64,000 nt of DNA, from NCBI GenBank assembly GCA_018666775.1, contig JABIXC010000008.1:48544-112543 (forward strand). Reading direction: 5' to 3'. The DNA is from Rhodospirillales bacterium. Lineage in GTDB: Bacteria; Pseudomonadota; Alphaproteobacteria; SMXQ01. Position numbers and translations under genes: made by a program. Below are positions 19,068 through 28,219 of the stretch, piece after piece. Position 1 is the first letter of the stretch. Each line of letters begins with the position of its first letter. A model generated the notes under the pieces. The model searched no databases. It was given only the letters and a program-made list of their open reading frames with translations, and was not told where the DNA came from.

Positions 19068-20276
19068 ATGTGGAAAACCACTTCCGCCATCTCCGTCTTT
19101 TTGGGTGCGGTGTTGTTGCTGGGCTGTTTGGCCCCTGTCCGTGCTGCAAGTGCTGCTTCGACGGTCTCTGACATTCGGGTTGGGGCACATGCGGGGCGCG
19201 TACGCCTTGTCCTTGAATCGAATCAAAACCTTAAGGTCAAAACCTTTGCCTTGGCATCACCGTACCGGTTGGTCATGGATTTACCTGCCGTTGGTTGGGA
19301 TTTGGCAAAGAAGAAAGCATCCGCGCGCAGGGCCGGTTTTGTTGCCGGGTTTCGGTATGGACAGTTTTCACCATCCCGTGCGCGGGTGGTGTTTGATCTC
19401 AAACGCTCATTTGTCATTGCCAAACAATTTACGCTTTCTCCCCGGGGTGGAAAGGGGTGGCGTTTCGTGGTCGACCTTAAACCGGTGAAAGCCAGCCAGT
19501 TTGTGAAGTCTGCAAGTGTTGCCGGTGTGTCGCCCAGCAAAGATCACGCATCCCTAAAGCCTAAAAGACGCAGGGCACCTGACCGGAAAAAGGTGGTGGT
19601 TATTGACCCGGGGCATGGCGGTATAGATCCCGGGGCCATTGGGCTCCATGGGGTTTATGAGAAAAAGATTACCCTTGCCATGGCACGGGTTCTTCGTCGC
19701 ACATTGATCGCCCGTCAATACCGGGTTGTCATGACCCGGGGCCGCGATACATTTGTTCGCCTGCGTGGGCGCATTGCCGTCGCACGCCGGGCCAAAGCCG
19801 ATCTTTTTATCTCGCTTCATGCGGATTCCCTGAAGCGTCGAAACGTTCGGGGGGCTTCGGTCTATACGCTTTCTGAAAAAGCATCTGATCGTGAAGCTGC
19901 GGGGTTGGCTGCCAAGGAAAACAAGGCGGATTTGATCGCTGGCGTTGACCTGTCGGGGGAAAGCAGCCAAGTAACAAACATTCTGATTGAACTTGCGCAA
20001 CGTGAAACCATGAACCTTTCCGCGCGGTTTGCACGGGTTTTGGTGAGCGAAATGCGCAAGACGACACGGTTCCTGCGTAAATCCCACCGTTTTGCCGGGT
20101 TCGCGGTTCTGAAAGCGCCAGATGTCCCCTCTGTCCTTTTGGAAATGGGGTATCTTTCCAATGCGCTTGATGAAGCGCAGTTGACACGCCCCCGGTATCG
20201 GGCGCGATTGTCCAAAGCCATCGCCAACGGGATAGACCGTTATTTTGCAATTAGGGCCAAGGTTCAAAAGAAATGA
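19068..20276 (+). CDS. amiC: N-acetylmuramoyl-L-alanine amidase with AMIN domain
   Basis: A periplasmic zinc amidase that cuts the amide bond between N-acetylmuramic acid and the stem peptide during cell separation. It has 402 residues: a signal peptide (about 1-28, ending VRAASA), an AMIN domain (about 30-135) for envelope localisation, a short basic linker, and the Amidase_3 catalytic domain from about 175. Zinc ligands are the His in VIDPGHGG (H183), the Glu in GVYEKKITL, and the His in LFISLHADS. It is followed at 75 bp by the class A PBP gene on the same strand, a sensible pairing of peptidoglycan enzymes. Confidence 0.93.
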   Translation: MWKTTSAISVFLGAVLLLGCLAPVRAASAASTVSDIRVGAHAGRVRLVLESNQNLKVKTFALASPYRLVMDLPAVGWDLAKKKASARRAGFVAGFRYGQFSPSRARVVFDLKRSFVIAKQFTLSPRGGKGWRFVVDLKPVKASQFVKSASVAGVSPSKDHASLKPKRRRAPDRKKVVVIDPGHGGIDPGAIGLHGVYEKKITLAMARVLRRTLIARQYRVVMTRGRDTFVRLRGRIAVARRAKADLFISLHADSLKRRNVRGASVYTLSEKASDREAAGLAAKENKADLIAGVDLSGESSQVTNILIELAQRETMNLSARFARVLVSEMRKTTRFLRKSHRFAGFAVLKAPDVPSVLLEMGYLSNALDEAQLTRPRYRARLSKAIANGIDRYFAIRAKVQKK

Positions 20277-20351
20277 GTGGGGAATGCCACATGTTTGCCA
20301 CAGTTAGGTTCGAAATTGCGGGCCTTCCCCATCGTTGGATAAACTGATCCC

Positions 20352-22859
20352 ATGACAAACATGCCCACCCGTCCAATTAAAAGCCGCAATCCCCTGCGCA
20401 CCGGGGGGAAAGGGATGCGGTTTTTGGTGCTGGTGCTGGTCACCCTGGTGTTTATGGCGGTGGTTGGTGTTGGGGCCGTGTTTGGAACGTTTTATTTTTA
20501 TGGTCGCGGGTTGCCCGATTACCAGCAACTGGCCGATTATGAACCACCGGTCATGACCCGGGTTCATGCCGGGGATGGCAGCTTGATTTCTGAATTCGCA
20601 ACAGAAAAAAGAGCCTTTGTTCCCATCAATGCATTTCCAAAATTAGTTATTAAGGCTTTTCTGGCAGCAGAAGATAAGAATTTTTATTCCCATCCCGGCA
20701 TTGATTTTCCCGGTGTCGCCAGAGCAGCCCTGACCAATATTATTCAGGTTGGGCGTAATCGCCGCCCCGTTGGGGCATCCACCATTACCCAACAAGTCGC
20801 CAAGAATTTTCTTTTGACCAATGAAGTGTCGATTGCCCGAAAGGTCAAGGAAGCGATCCTTGCGTTTCGGATTGAACATGCCTTTTCAAAGGACCGAATT
20901 CTTGAACTGTATCTCAATGAGATTTATCTGGGCTTTGGGTCTTACGGCGTGGCCGCAGCGTCACTGAATTATTTCAACAAGTCGATGGATGAATTATCCA
21001 CGGAAGAAGTGGCATACCTGGCGGCGCTGCCAAAGGCACCCAATAATTATCACCCCATCCGAAATGTGCGGGCCGCATTGGGGCGTCGGAATTGGGTGAT
21101 CAGCCGGATGGAAAAAGAAGGCTTTATTCCATCCATTCAAGCATCAAGGGCGCGCAAGATTCCGTTGGTGGTACGCCCCCGCAAAGACACATTGCTGGTT
21201 CGTGCAGAATATTTTTCCGAAGAGGTCAGGCGCGAATTGATGGAGCGCTATGGGGAAACCCAGCTATATCGCGGCGGCCTATCAGTTCGCACCACCCTGG
21301 ACCCCAGGCTTCAGACCATCGCCGATGAAAGCCTGCGCATGGGGCTCATTGCCTATGACCGACGTCATGGCTATCGCGGACCGGTGGCTAATATCAAGGC
21401 GCCGTGGGCGAAGAATTTGGCGTTGGTGGTTCCGCCCAAGGGCTTGCTTGACCCTTGGCTGCTGGCGGTGGCGGAAACGGTTGAAAAAGATGCCGCCCAT
21501 CTTGTTTTTGCCGATGGCACAAAGGGAAGCATTCCATTGGCGGAATTGCGTTGGGCCAGAACCTGGATGAAGGGGCAAAAACGGGGCCCTTCGGTGAAGG
21601 CTGCAGATCAGGTTTTGCAGGTGGGCGACGTTGTGATTGTGCAGGCCGTGCAGACCCGCAAAATAACATCCCGAAAACGCGGTGTAAAAACCACAACGGT
21701 TCATTATGGGCCACACACGTTTGGCTTGCGCCAAATCCCGGGCGTCAACGGAGGGCTTGTGGCCCTTGATCCCCATACCGGGCGGATTTTGGCCATGAGT
21801 GGCGGGTTTCATTACGCCCATTCCCAGTTTAACCGGGTAACCCAGGCCATGCGCCAGCCCGGTTCGGCCTTTAAGCCCTTTGTTTATTTGGCAGCCCTTG
21901 ATTCAGGCTTTACCCCATCGTCTTTGATTCTGGATGCGCCCTTTGTGATTGATCAAGGCCCGGGGCTTGGCTTGTGGAAGCCCCACAACTATGCGCGCCG
22001 TTTTTACGGCCCTTCCACCATGCGTCTTGGCATCGAAAAATCCCGCAACCTGATGACCGTGCGTCTGGCCCAGACCATTGGCATGGATAAGGTTGTGGCG
22101 TATGCAAAAAAATTCGGAATTTCTGAAAAATTAAGCAGCGGTCTTTCCATGTCGTTGGGGGCCGGGGAAACAAGCCTTCTGCGTTTGACGTCGGCGTATG
22201 CCATGTTGGTCAATGGCGGCAAGAAAATCACCCCGTCCCTGATTGACAGGCTTCAGAACCGCCATGGCCACACGATCTTTCGCCATGATGCTCGAAAATG
22301 CCCCGGCTGCGATGTCGATGATTTGTTCAACCGCGATATGCCAGATATTCCAGACACCCGCCCCCAAGTGGCCGAAGCAGGTAGCGCCTATCAGGTGGTA
22401 TCAATGCTTCATGGCGTGGTTAAACGGGGCACAGGGCGGCGTATCGCAAAGGTTGGAAAACCGCTTGCGGGTAAAACGGGCACGACCAATAAAAGCATGG
22501 ATACCTGGTTTGTCGGTTTTTCCCCCGATCTTGCTGTGGGGGTCTTTGTGGGGTTTGATAAACCCACGCCTCTTGGTCGTCGTGAAACCGGGTCTTCGGT
22601 GGCAGCCCCTATCTTCAAAACCTTCATGGAGCGCGGCCTGGCGGATCAGCCGGTCATCCCATTTCGTATTCCCCGGGGCATTCGTCTGGTTCGGGTCAAT
22701 GCCCAGACCGGGCTTCCGGCGCAACATGGCGATCGCCGCGTCATTCTGGAAGCCTTCAAACCGGGAACGGAACCGAAAGGTGGCGAAGGCGTGATTGATG
22801 GCTCTGGTGCATCATCGACCTCGGGTTCGGGTGGCGCTTCAGGGCGCGGGCTTTATTGA
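20352..22859 (+). CDS. mrcA: Class A penicillin-binding protein 1A
   Basis: A bifunctional peptidoglycan synthase of 835 residues. Order: a short cytosolic basic segment, one membrane helix (about 24-50), a glycosyltransferase GT51 domain (about 75-250, with EDKNFYSHPG near 107 and ASTITQQVAKNF), an OB-like insertion, and a transpeptidase domain with SxxK at GSAFKPF (S505), SRN, and KTGTTN (K708). The C-terminal tail is Gly/Ser-rich and disordered. PBP1A polymerises glycan strands and cross-links them in the periplasm. It follows amiC. Confidence 0.95.
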   Translation: MTNMPTRPIKSRNPLRTGGKGMRFLVLVLVTLVFMAVVGVGAVFGTFYFYGRGLPDYQQLADYEPPVMTRVHAGDGSLISEFATEKRAFVPINAFPKLVIKAFLAAEDKNFYSHPGIDFPGVARAALTNIIQVGRNRRPVGASTITQQVAKNFLLTNEVSIARKVKEAILAFRIEHAFSKDRILELYLNEIYLGFGSYGVAAASLNYFNKSMDELSTEEVAYLAALPKAPNNYHPIRNVRAALGRRNWVISRMEKEGFIPSIQASRARKIPLVVRPRKDTLLVRAEYFSEEVRRELMERYGETQLYRGGLSVRTTLDPRLQTIADESLRMGLIAYDRRHGYRGPVANIKAPWAKNLALVVPPKGLLDPWLLAVAETVEKDAAHLVFADGTKGSIPLAELRWARTWMKGQKRGPSVKAADQVLQVGDVVIVQAVQTRKITSRKRGVKTTTVHYGPHTFGLRQIPGVNGGLVALDPHTGRILAMSGGFHYAHSQFNRVTQAMRQPGSAFKPFVYLAALDSGFTPSSLILDAPFVIDQGPGLGLWKPHNYARRFYGPSTMRLGIEKSRNLMTVRLAQTIGMDKVVAYAKKFGISEKLSSGLSMSLGAGETSLLRLTSAYAMLVNGGKKITPSLIDRLQNRHGHTIFRHDARKCPGCDVDDLFNRDMPDIPDTRPQVAEAGSAYQVVSMLHGVVKRGTGRRIAKVGKPLAGKTGTTNKSMDTWFVGFSPDLAVGVFVGFDKPTPLGRRETGSSVAAPIFKTFMERGLADQPVIPFRIPRGIRLVRVNAQTGLPAQHGDRRVILEAFKPGTEPKGGEGVIDGSGASSTSGSGGASGRGLY

Positions 22860-22957
22860 TTTTATAAACTCTTTACCGCGACTTGAATTGGCCATGGCAG
22901 GTGTGGTTTGATGCGCCCCCCGGCCAAATTGATAAAGGCCCAAAGACAGGAAACATT

Positions 22958-24119
22958 ATGCGCGCTGAAACAATGACCATCATCGCCGAGACCAAGCAGT
23001 CTCTTGAGCTGCTGAGGAGGTATCTTTGACTGGGATAACGCTCTTAAAAAACTCGATGAACTAAACGCCAAGGCCGAAGACCCGGAACTGTGGTCCGATC
23101 AGGCCGTGGCCCAGCGCATTATGCGTGAACGCACCCATTTGGAACAACAGCTCGGGGTGTTCCGGGACATGGAACAGGGCTTCATCGATTCTCAGGAATT
23201 GCTTGAAATGGCTGAAGCCGAAGATGATGCCGAAATGATTGCCGAGGCCGAAAAGGGCCTGATCAAAGTTCAGTCCCAAGCTGCGAAGCTTGAAATTGAA
23301 AGCCTTTTGTCGGGCGAAGTTGATGGCAATGATTGTTTCCTTGAAATCAATGCGGGTGCGGGGGGCACTGAATCCCAGGATTGGGCAGAAATGCTGGTTC
23401 GGATGTATACGCGTTGGGCCGATGCCCATGGCTACAAGGTGGAATGGATCGAAGAAAGCGAAGGCGAAGAAGCGGGGATTAAATCCACAACCGTTCGCAT
23501 TATCGGCCCCAACGCCTATGGCTGGATGAAGACCGAAAGCGGGGTCCATCGTTTGGTGCGGATATCGCCTTATGACTCTGCTTCTCGTCGCCACACCAGT
23601 TTCGCCAGCGCCTGGGTTTACCCGGTGATCGATGAAACCGTTGATGTGGAAATTGAAGACAAGGATTTACGGGTCGATACCTATCGCGCATCCGGTGCGG
23701 GGGGGCAGCACGTTAACAAGACAGATTCGGCAATAAGGCTGACCCATTTGCCCACGGGCATCGTTGTGCAGTGCCAAAGTGACCGCTCACAGCATAGAAA
23801 CCGGGCTTCTGCCATGAATATGCTGCGGGCCCGGCTCTATGAACTAGAGATGCAAAAGCGGGAGGAAGCGGCTCAGGCGACCCATGAAGCGAAGTCTGAT
23901 ATCGGTTGGGGGCACCAAATTCGCTCATATGTGCTTCACCCCTATCAAATGGTCAAAGATTTGCGCACCGGGGTCGAAAAAGGCAATGCCCAAGGGGTTT
24001 TGGACGGCGATTTGGATGATTATATGGCAGCAGCCCTGTCCCATAAAATTGGCGGCGGTGGTGCTAAAAAAGGCAGCAAATCTGCGGGTTCTGGAAGTTC
24101 CTCAGAAGGTGCGGATTAA
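22958..24119 (+). CDS. prfB: Peptide chain release factor 2, with programmed +1 frameshift
   Basis: RF2 ends translation at UGA and UAA. The gene is read in two frames: 23 codons from ATG 22958 ([15 protein letters not shown]...), then an in-frame TGA at 23027-23029, with a +1 shift at CTT-T leading into [12 protein letters not shown] and on to 24119, for 386 residues in total. The internal Shine-Dalgarno AGGAGG sits just before TATCTTTGAC exactly as in E. coli prfB, so RF2 controls its own level. Domain 3 has the GGQ motif ([13 protein letters not shown]). The stop-codon recognition tripeptide is SPY (RISPYDS) instead of SPF, which I believe is usual in alphaproteobacteria. The C-terminal Gly/Ser tail is longer than usual. 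Confidence 0.95.
23015..23030 (+). promoter_or_regulatory. prfB programmed +1 frameshift signal
   Basis: AGGAGGTATCTTTGAC: an internal Shine-Dalgarno sequence, slippery CTT, in-frame TGA stop and following C. When RF2 is scarce the ribosome pauses at TGA and slips forward one base. This is the conserved autoregulatory signal of prfB. Confidence 0.95.
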
Positions 24120-24177
24120 ATCAGCGCCTAAATATGCCCATTTTGGGGCTTAATCGGGTTTGAAAGCGGAGTACAAC

Positions 24178-24561
24178 ATGCACAAACCATTGATGCCAAA
24201 AAATCTTCGGGTCAATGCTAATTACAGCCAGGGCATCGAAGTTGAACCGGGCATGCGGCTGGTTGCGGTTGCAGGCCAAACCGGTCAGGAAATCGATGGC
24301 GCTGTGCCCGATGGCATTGCCGCCCAAGCGGATCTGGCCTGGCGCAATGTGATGACGGTTTTGGCCGATGCCGGCATGGGCCCTGAACACATCATCCATT
24401 ACACGTCGTATCTGGTGGCGGGCACCGACACAGCTCCCTATGACGAAGCGCGGCTAAGGCATCTGGGTGATGCCCGGCCTGCTTCGACGAAGGTCTATAT
24501 CTCCGGTCTCGCCCGGCCAAGTTTGCTGTGTGAAGTACAGGCCTTTGCGGCAGCCCCCTAA
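24178..24561 (+). CDS. RidA family protein (YjgF/YER057c/UK114)
   Basis: A 127-residue member of the Rid family, trimeric proteins that hydrolyse reactive imines and enamines released by PLP enzymes. The start at 24178 follows GGAG by six bases; a frame from 24160 would add six residues. The core reads VAVAGQTGQEIDGAVPDGIA ... AQADLAWRNVMTVLADAGMG ... HIIHYTSYLVAG, and ends STKVYISGLARPSLLCEVQA. The usual catalytic Arg of true RidA (in the RxxVxVxxLP segment) is not present, since the end reads SGLARPSLLCEV, so it may belong to another Rid subgroup. Converges on bcp. Confidence 0.85.
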   Translation: MHKPLMPKNLRVNANYSQGIEVEPGMRLVAVAGQTGQEIDGAVPDGIAAQADLAWRNVMTVLADAGMGPEHIIHYTSYLVAGTDTAPYDEARLRHLGDARPASTKVYISGLARPSLLCEVQAFAAAP

Positions 24562-24567
24562 AGCACC

Positions 24568-25032
24568 CTAAAGCGCATTAGCGGCGGCAAGCACTGCTTC
24601 GGCATGGCCATCTGCTTTGACCTTGCGCCATGCTTTGGCGATGACCCCGTTTTCGTCAATCAAGAAGGTGGAGCGTTCCACCCCCATGGATTTTTTGCCA
24701 TACATGTTTTTTTCAACCCAGACGCCATAGCCCTTGATGGCTTTCAGTTCCGGATCGGCTGCCAGAATGAAGGGCAGCCCAAATTTCGCCTTGAATTTAT
24801 CGTGGCTTTCGACGCTGTCTTTGGAAATGCCGATCACGACCGCATTGATGTTTGAAAAATCTGGATGCAGGTCCCGAAAGGCACACGATTCCAAGGTGCA
24901 ACCCGGTGTGTCATCTTTGGGATAAAAATAGACGACAATTTTTTTCCCTTTTAAGCCACTCAGGCTGACGCTGTCATTGCCATCTGTTGCCAGTGTGAAA
25001 TCAGGGGCGTTGTTGCCGGCTTCTATCGTCAT
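24568..25032 (-). CDS. bcp: Peroxiredoxin, Bcp type (thiol peroxidase)
   Basis: Reduces hydrogen and organic peroxides using thioredoxin. The ATG at 25032 (MTIEAGNNAPDFTLATDGND) gives 154 residues, the normal Bcp length; an upstream frame to 25104 overlaps glnE and is not conserved. Motif DDTPGCTLESCAFRD has the peroxidatic Cys and, five residues on, the resolving Cys of the atypical two-Cys Bcp subgroup. Cytosolic. The gene lies 22 bp downstream of glnE on the same strand and is likely co-transcribed. Confidence 0.93.
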   Translation of the reverse strand: MTIEAGNNAPDFTLATDGNDSVSLSGLKGKKIVVYFYPKDDTPGCTLESCAFRDLHPDFSNINAVVIGISKDSVESHDKFKAKFGLPFILAADPELKAIKGYGVWVEKNMYGKKSMGVERSTFLIDENGVIAKAWRKVKADGHAEAVLAAANAL

Positions 25033-25054
25033 AATTCTATTTCCTCTGTTTTGA

Positions 25055-28054
25055 TTATTTCGAATGGGTTTCTGGATTGCCAACCAGCGTGATGAAGGTT
25101 TCACGGACCCAGGTTCTGGTGGTTTCCATTTCGTGTTTCAAGTGTTCAAAATCTTTCATTTCACAGGCCCGGGCAAGGGCTGTTTTCAGGCCCATGGGGG
25201 CCGCATCTTCATCAAAGCTGCCTTCAAAGGTAAACCGGATCATGCCCAAAATGGTGCGCCAGAATTTTCCAGCACTTGCCAATTGATTGGCCGTTTCCGT
25301 TTCAAGGTATCCAAATTTGGCCAACCGGTTGAAGGATTCGGTTATGTTTTGATGGAGAATTTCAGGGTGTTCTGCGCCATGGGCCAGCAGCAAAAACTGG
25401 GCGATAAATTCCACATCGATTAATCCGCCGGGGGCGTATTTAACATCCCAATCCGATGATGGCGCATGACCACGGGCAAGGCGCGTGCGCATGTCTGTCA
25501 CGTCAATCGCCAGCTTTGTCTTGTCTCGTTTGGTGGTCAGAATTTCCTGAATGCTGGCATTGATCTTGGCGCTGAGCTCATCAGGGCCGGCAATCACCCG
25601 GGCCCGGGTCAATGCCATGTGTTCCCAAGACCATGCCGATTTAGCCTGATATTGGTTGAACGCGGTAAGGGACGATGCAATGGGCCCCCCATTGCCAGAT
25701 GGACGAAGCCGCATATCCACTTCATACAATTTACCCTCAGCCGTTGGTGCCGAAATGGCAGTGATCAATTGCTGGGACATGCGGGCATAATATTGGCTGG
25801 GGGCCAGCGGCCTTTTCCCGTTTGAGGGTTCCCCATCCTGCCCGTTTGATGGTTCCCCACCCGGATGGTCAGCGGTGACATCGTCATAGACAAACAAAAG
25901 ATCCAGATCAGAATTTTCGGTAATTTCACGCCCGCCCAATTTGCCAAGGGCGACAATGCACATATTTGGCTTTTGGTCCCGGGTTCCAAAATGCCCATGT
26001 TTGGTTTCCATGTCGGCACTGACCAGCGCGTACAGGGATTGGGTCAGCGTATCCGCAAGATCAGATAGGGCAGCCCCCGCCGCATCCCCATCCAGCATGC
26101 CGCTTAAAATCTGCATGCCCACCTGAAATTTGTGATCATTGGCAAAACGTCTGGAGCGGTCGAGGATGTCTTCGAAATCCCGGGCAATCTCAAGCATGGT
26201 GCTAAGCCGTGCCGCAAGGGCTTTTTTGTCTTCGATGGGGCCGTAGAAATCCCCTGTTAGCACGGCATCAAACAGGGATGGGTTCACCGCAAGATGAGAT
26301 GCCAGTCTGGGGGCCGAGCCCATGATTTCGGCGATCAGTGAAAGAAGGGTTGGGTTGGCGAGCAGCAGGGAAAACAACTGTACCCCGGCGGGCAGGGCGC
26401 TGAGGAACGCATCAAAGTTGCGCAATGCGGCATCGGGGTTGGCGGTTTTGGAAAAGGCATCAAGCAGCCCCGGGCCCAGTTCCGTCAGAAGTTCCCGGGC
26501 TCTTGTGCTGCGGGTCGCGCGATAGCGCCCGCGATGCCACGTCCGGATAATTTCGGATATGCCCGACCCCTCAACAAAGCCCATATCGGTCAAGGTTGCC
26601 AAGGTTTCCGGATCATCTTCACCACCGGTGAAAACCAGATTGCCCGGTGCCGCCAAGGTTGGAGATTCTTCAAACAATTTCGCATAGTGATGTTCAACTT
26701 GCCCCAAATGATGGAGCAGCGTTTCTTTGAACGCATCGGTTTCAAAGCCCATGAAGGTTGCGAAATGGCTAAGCTGTGTTTCATCTTTGGGCAGGCTGTG
26801 GGTCTGCATATCGTCAACCATTTGCAGCCGATGTTCTGCCCGGCGCAGGAAATCATAGGCATCAACCAATTGATCCCGGGCCTGTTCTGTGATGCGTCCT
26901 TCATGCGTTAATTGCTCAAGGGCAGCACAGGTTGCACGGGTGCGCAGTTCCGGGGCGCGTCCTCCCCAAATCAATTGCTGTGTCTGGGCGAAAAATTCAA
27001 TCTCGCGAATGCCGCCCCGGCCAAGTTTCAGGTTGTGTCCCAAAATGGCGATGGTCTCACCACCGCGTTGGGCATTGATCTGTCGCTTAATAGAATGGAT
27101 ATCGGCAATGGCAGCAAAATCCAGATTTTTACGCCAAAGAAATGGCTCCAGGGTTTTCAGGAATTGATTTCCGGCCTTGAAATCCCCGGCAATCACCCGA
27201 GATTTGATCAATGCCGCGCGTTCCCAGTTTTGCCCGGTGCTTTCGTAATAATTTTCAGCGGCCATGACGGACACAGCAAGTGGGGTAGAGCCCGGGTCTG
27301 GGCGCAGGCGCAGGTCGGTACGGAACACGTACCCATCCCGGGTGCGGGTTTCCAGAATATTGACGAGATCACGAACCACGCGCACATAAAACTGTCCCGG
27401 GCTTTGACGGCCGGTGTAGTGAATGCGTTCGGGATCATAAAGGGCGATCAGGTCGATATCGCTGGAATAGTTAAGTTCCAGCGCACCCAATTTGCCAAGC
27501 CCAAGAATAAACAGTCCGGTTTCCAATTCTGGCGTACCGGTGTTTTTATCGGTGTTTTTAGTGGCAATTTCACCATTTTTGGCGGCCTCTTGAAACAGGA
27601 AGCGAAGCGCCACCCCGACGGCAGCATCTGCAAACTGGCTTAAGCCTCCGGTGACGGCGACTGTATCCCAGATGCCCGCAATGTCGGCGATGGCAATGGT
27701 CAGGCTTGCCCGCATGCGGGCTTGGCGCAATTGCCGCATCAGATCGTCTTTTGATCCACTGATTGTGGCCAATTCGGCCAAAATGCTTTCAAGGGCATGG
27801 TCGGGGCCGTGATCCAGAATGCTTAAGAAGAAGTCCGGGTTGAAGGTGACGCACCGGCTAAGCCACGGAGAATTGCCAAAAATTGCGGTCAGCAACGCAT
27901 GGGCCCGGGGGTCCTTGATGGCATCCTTGAGTGCTGCCCCAAGGGCTTCATCGCTGGAACTGTTGGCAATTTCATCAAGGGTTGCAAACCCGGCCTCAAG
28001 TCGGTCAGGGGCTGCAGCTTTTGGCATTGCCTGGGGATCGGGTAAAAAGGTCAC
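25055..28054 (-). CDS. glnE: Bifunctional glutamine synthetase adenylyltransferase/deadenylase
   Basis: Adds and removes AMP on glutamine synthetase in response to PII state, tuning nitrogen assimilation. It has 999 residues, as expected. There are two nucleotidyltransferase halves: the N-terminal deadenylase with GLGKLGALELNYSSDIDLIA and the C-terminal adenylyltransferase with ALGKLGGREITENSDLDLLF, each followed by helical GlnD-type domains. Just after the second motif is an insertion with an imperfect repeat (GGEPSNGQD, GEPSNGKRP), coded at about 25818-25862, which looks like a recent duplication in a surface loop. bcp follows; a divergent AsmA-like gene lies upstream. Confidence 0.95.
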   Translation of the reverse strand: MTFLPDPQAMPKAAAPDRLEAGFATLDEIANSSSDEALGAALKDAIKDPRAHALLTAIFGNSPWLSRCVTFNPDFFLSILDHGPDHALESILAELATISGSKDDLMRQLRQARMRASLTIAIADIAGIWDTVAVTGGLSQFADAAVGVALRFLFQEAAKNGEIATKNTDKNTGTPELETGLFILGLGKLGALELNYSSDIDLIALYDPERIHYTGRQSPGQFYVRVVRDLVNILETRTRDGYVFRTDLRLRPDPGSTPLAVSVMAAENYYESTGQNWERAALIKSRVIAGDFKAGNQFLKTLEPFLWRKNLDFAAIADIHSIKRQINAQRGGETIAILGHNLKLGRGGIREIEFFAQTQQLIWGGRAPELRTRATCAALEQLTHEGRITEQARDQLVDAYDFLRRAEHRLQMVDDMQTHSLPKDETQLSHFATFMGFETDAFKETLLHHLGQVEHHYAKLFEESPTLAAPGNLVFTGGEDDPETLATLTDMGFVEGSGISEIIRTWHRGRYRATRSTRARELLTELGPGLLDAFSKTANPDAALRNFDAFLSALPAGVQLFSLLLANPTLLSLIAEIMGSAPRLASHLAVNPSLFDAVLTGDFYGPIEDKKALAARLSTMLEIARDFEDILDRSRRFANDHKFQVGMQILSGMLDGDAAGAALSDLADTLTQSLYALVSADMETKHGHFGTRDQKPNMCIVALGKLGGREITENSDLDLLFVYDDVTADHPGGEPSNGQDGEPSNGKRPLAPSQYYARMSQQLITAISAPTAEGKLYEVDMRLRPSGNGGPIASSLTAFNQYQAKSAWSWEHMALTRARVIAGPDELSAKINASIQEILTTKRDKTKLAIDVTDMRTRLARGHAPSSDWDVKYAPGGLIDVEFIAQFLLLAHGAEHPEILHQNITESFNRLAKFGYLETETANQLASAGKFWRTILGMIRFTFEGSFDEDAAPMGLKTALARACEMKDFEHLKHEMETTRTWVRETFITLVGNPETHSK

Positions 28055-28219
28055 TCTTCGCTTCCCTGAATGGACGGCTTATCGCACACTGCGATCTTCA
28101 ATGGTGTCATAAAATATGACATATATTGTACAAGACTGGGCGAACAGACTTGAAGCGTCAAGGTTGGGGCATAATGTTGGGGCTAATTTGGGAAAAAATC
28201 GAAAAAGGCATGCTGCACG

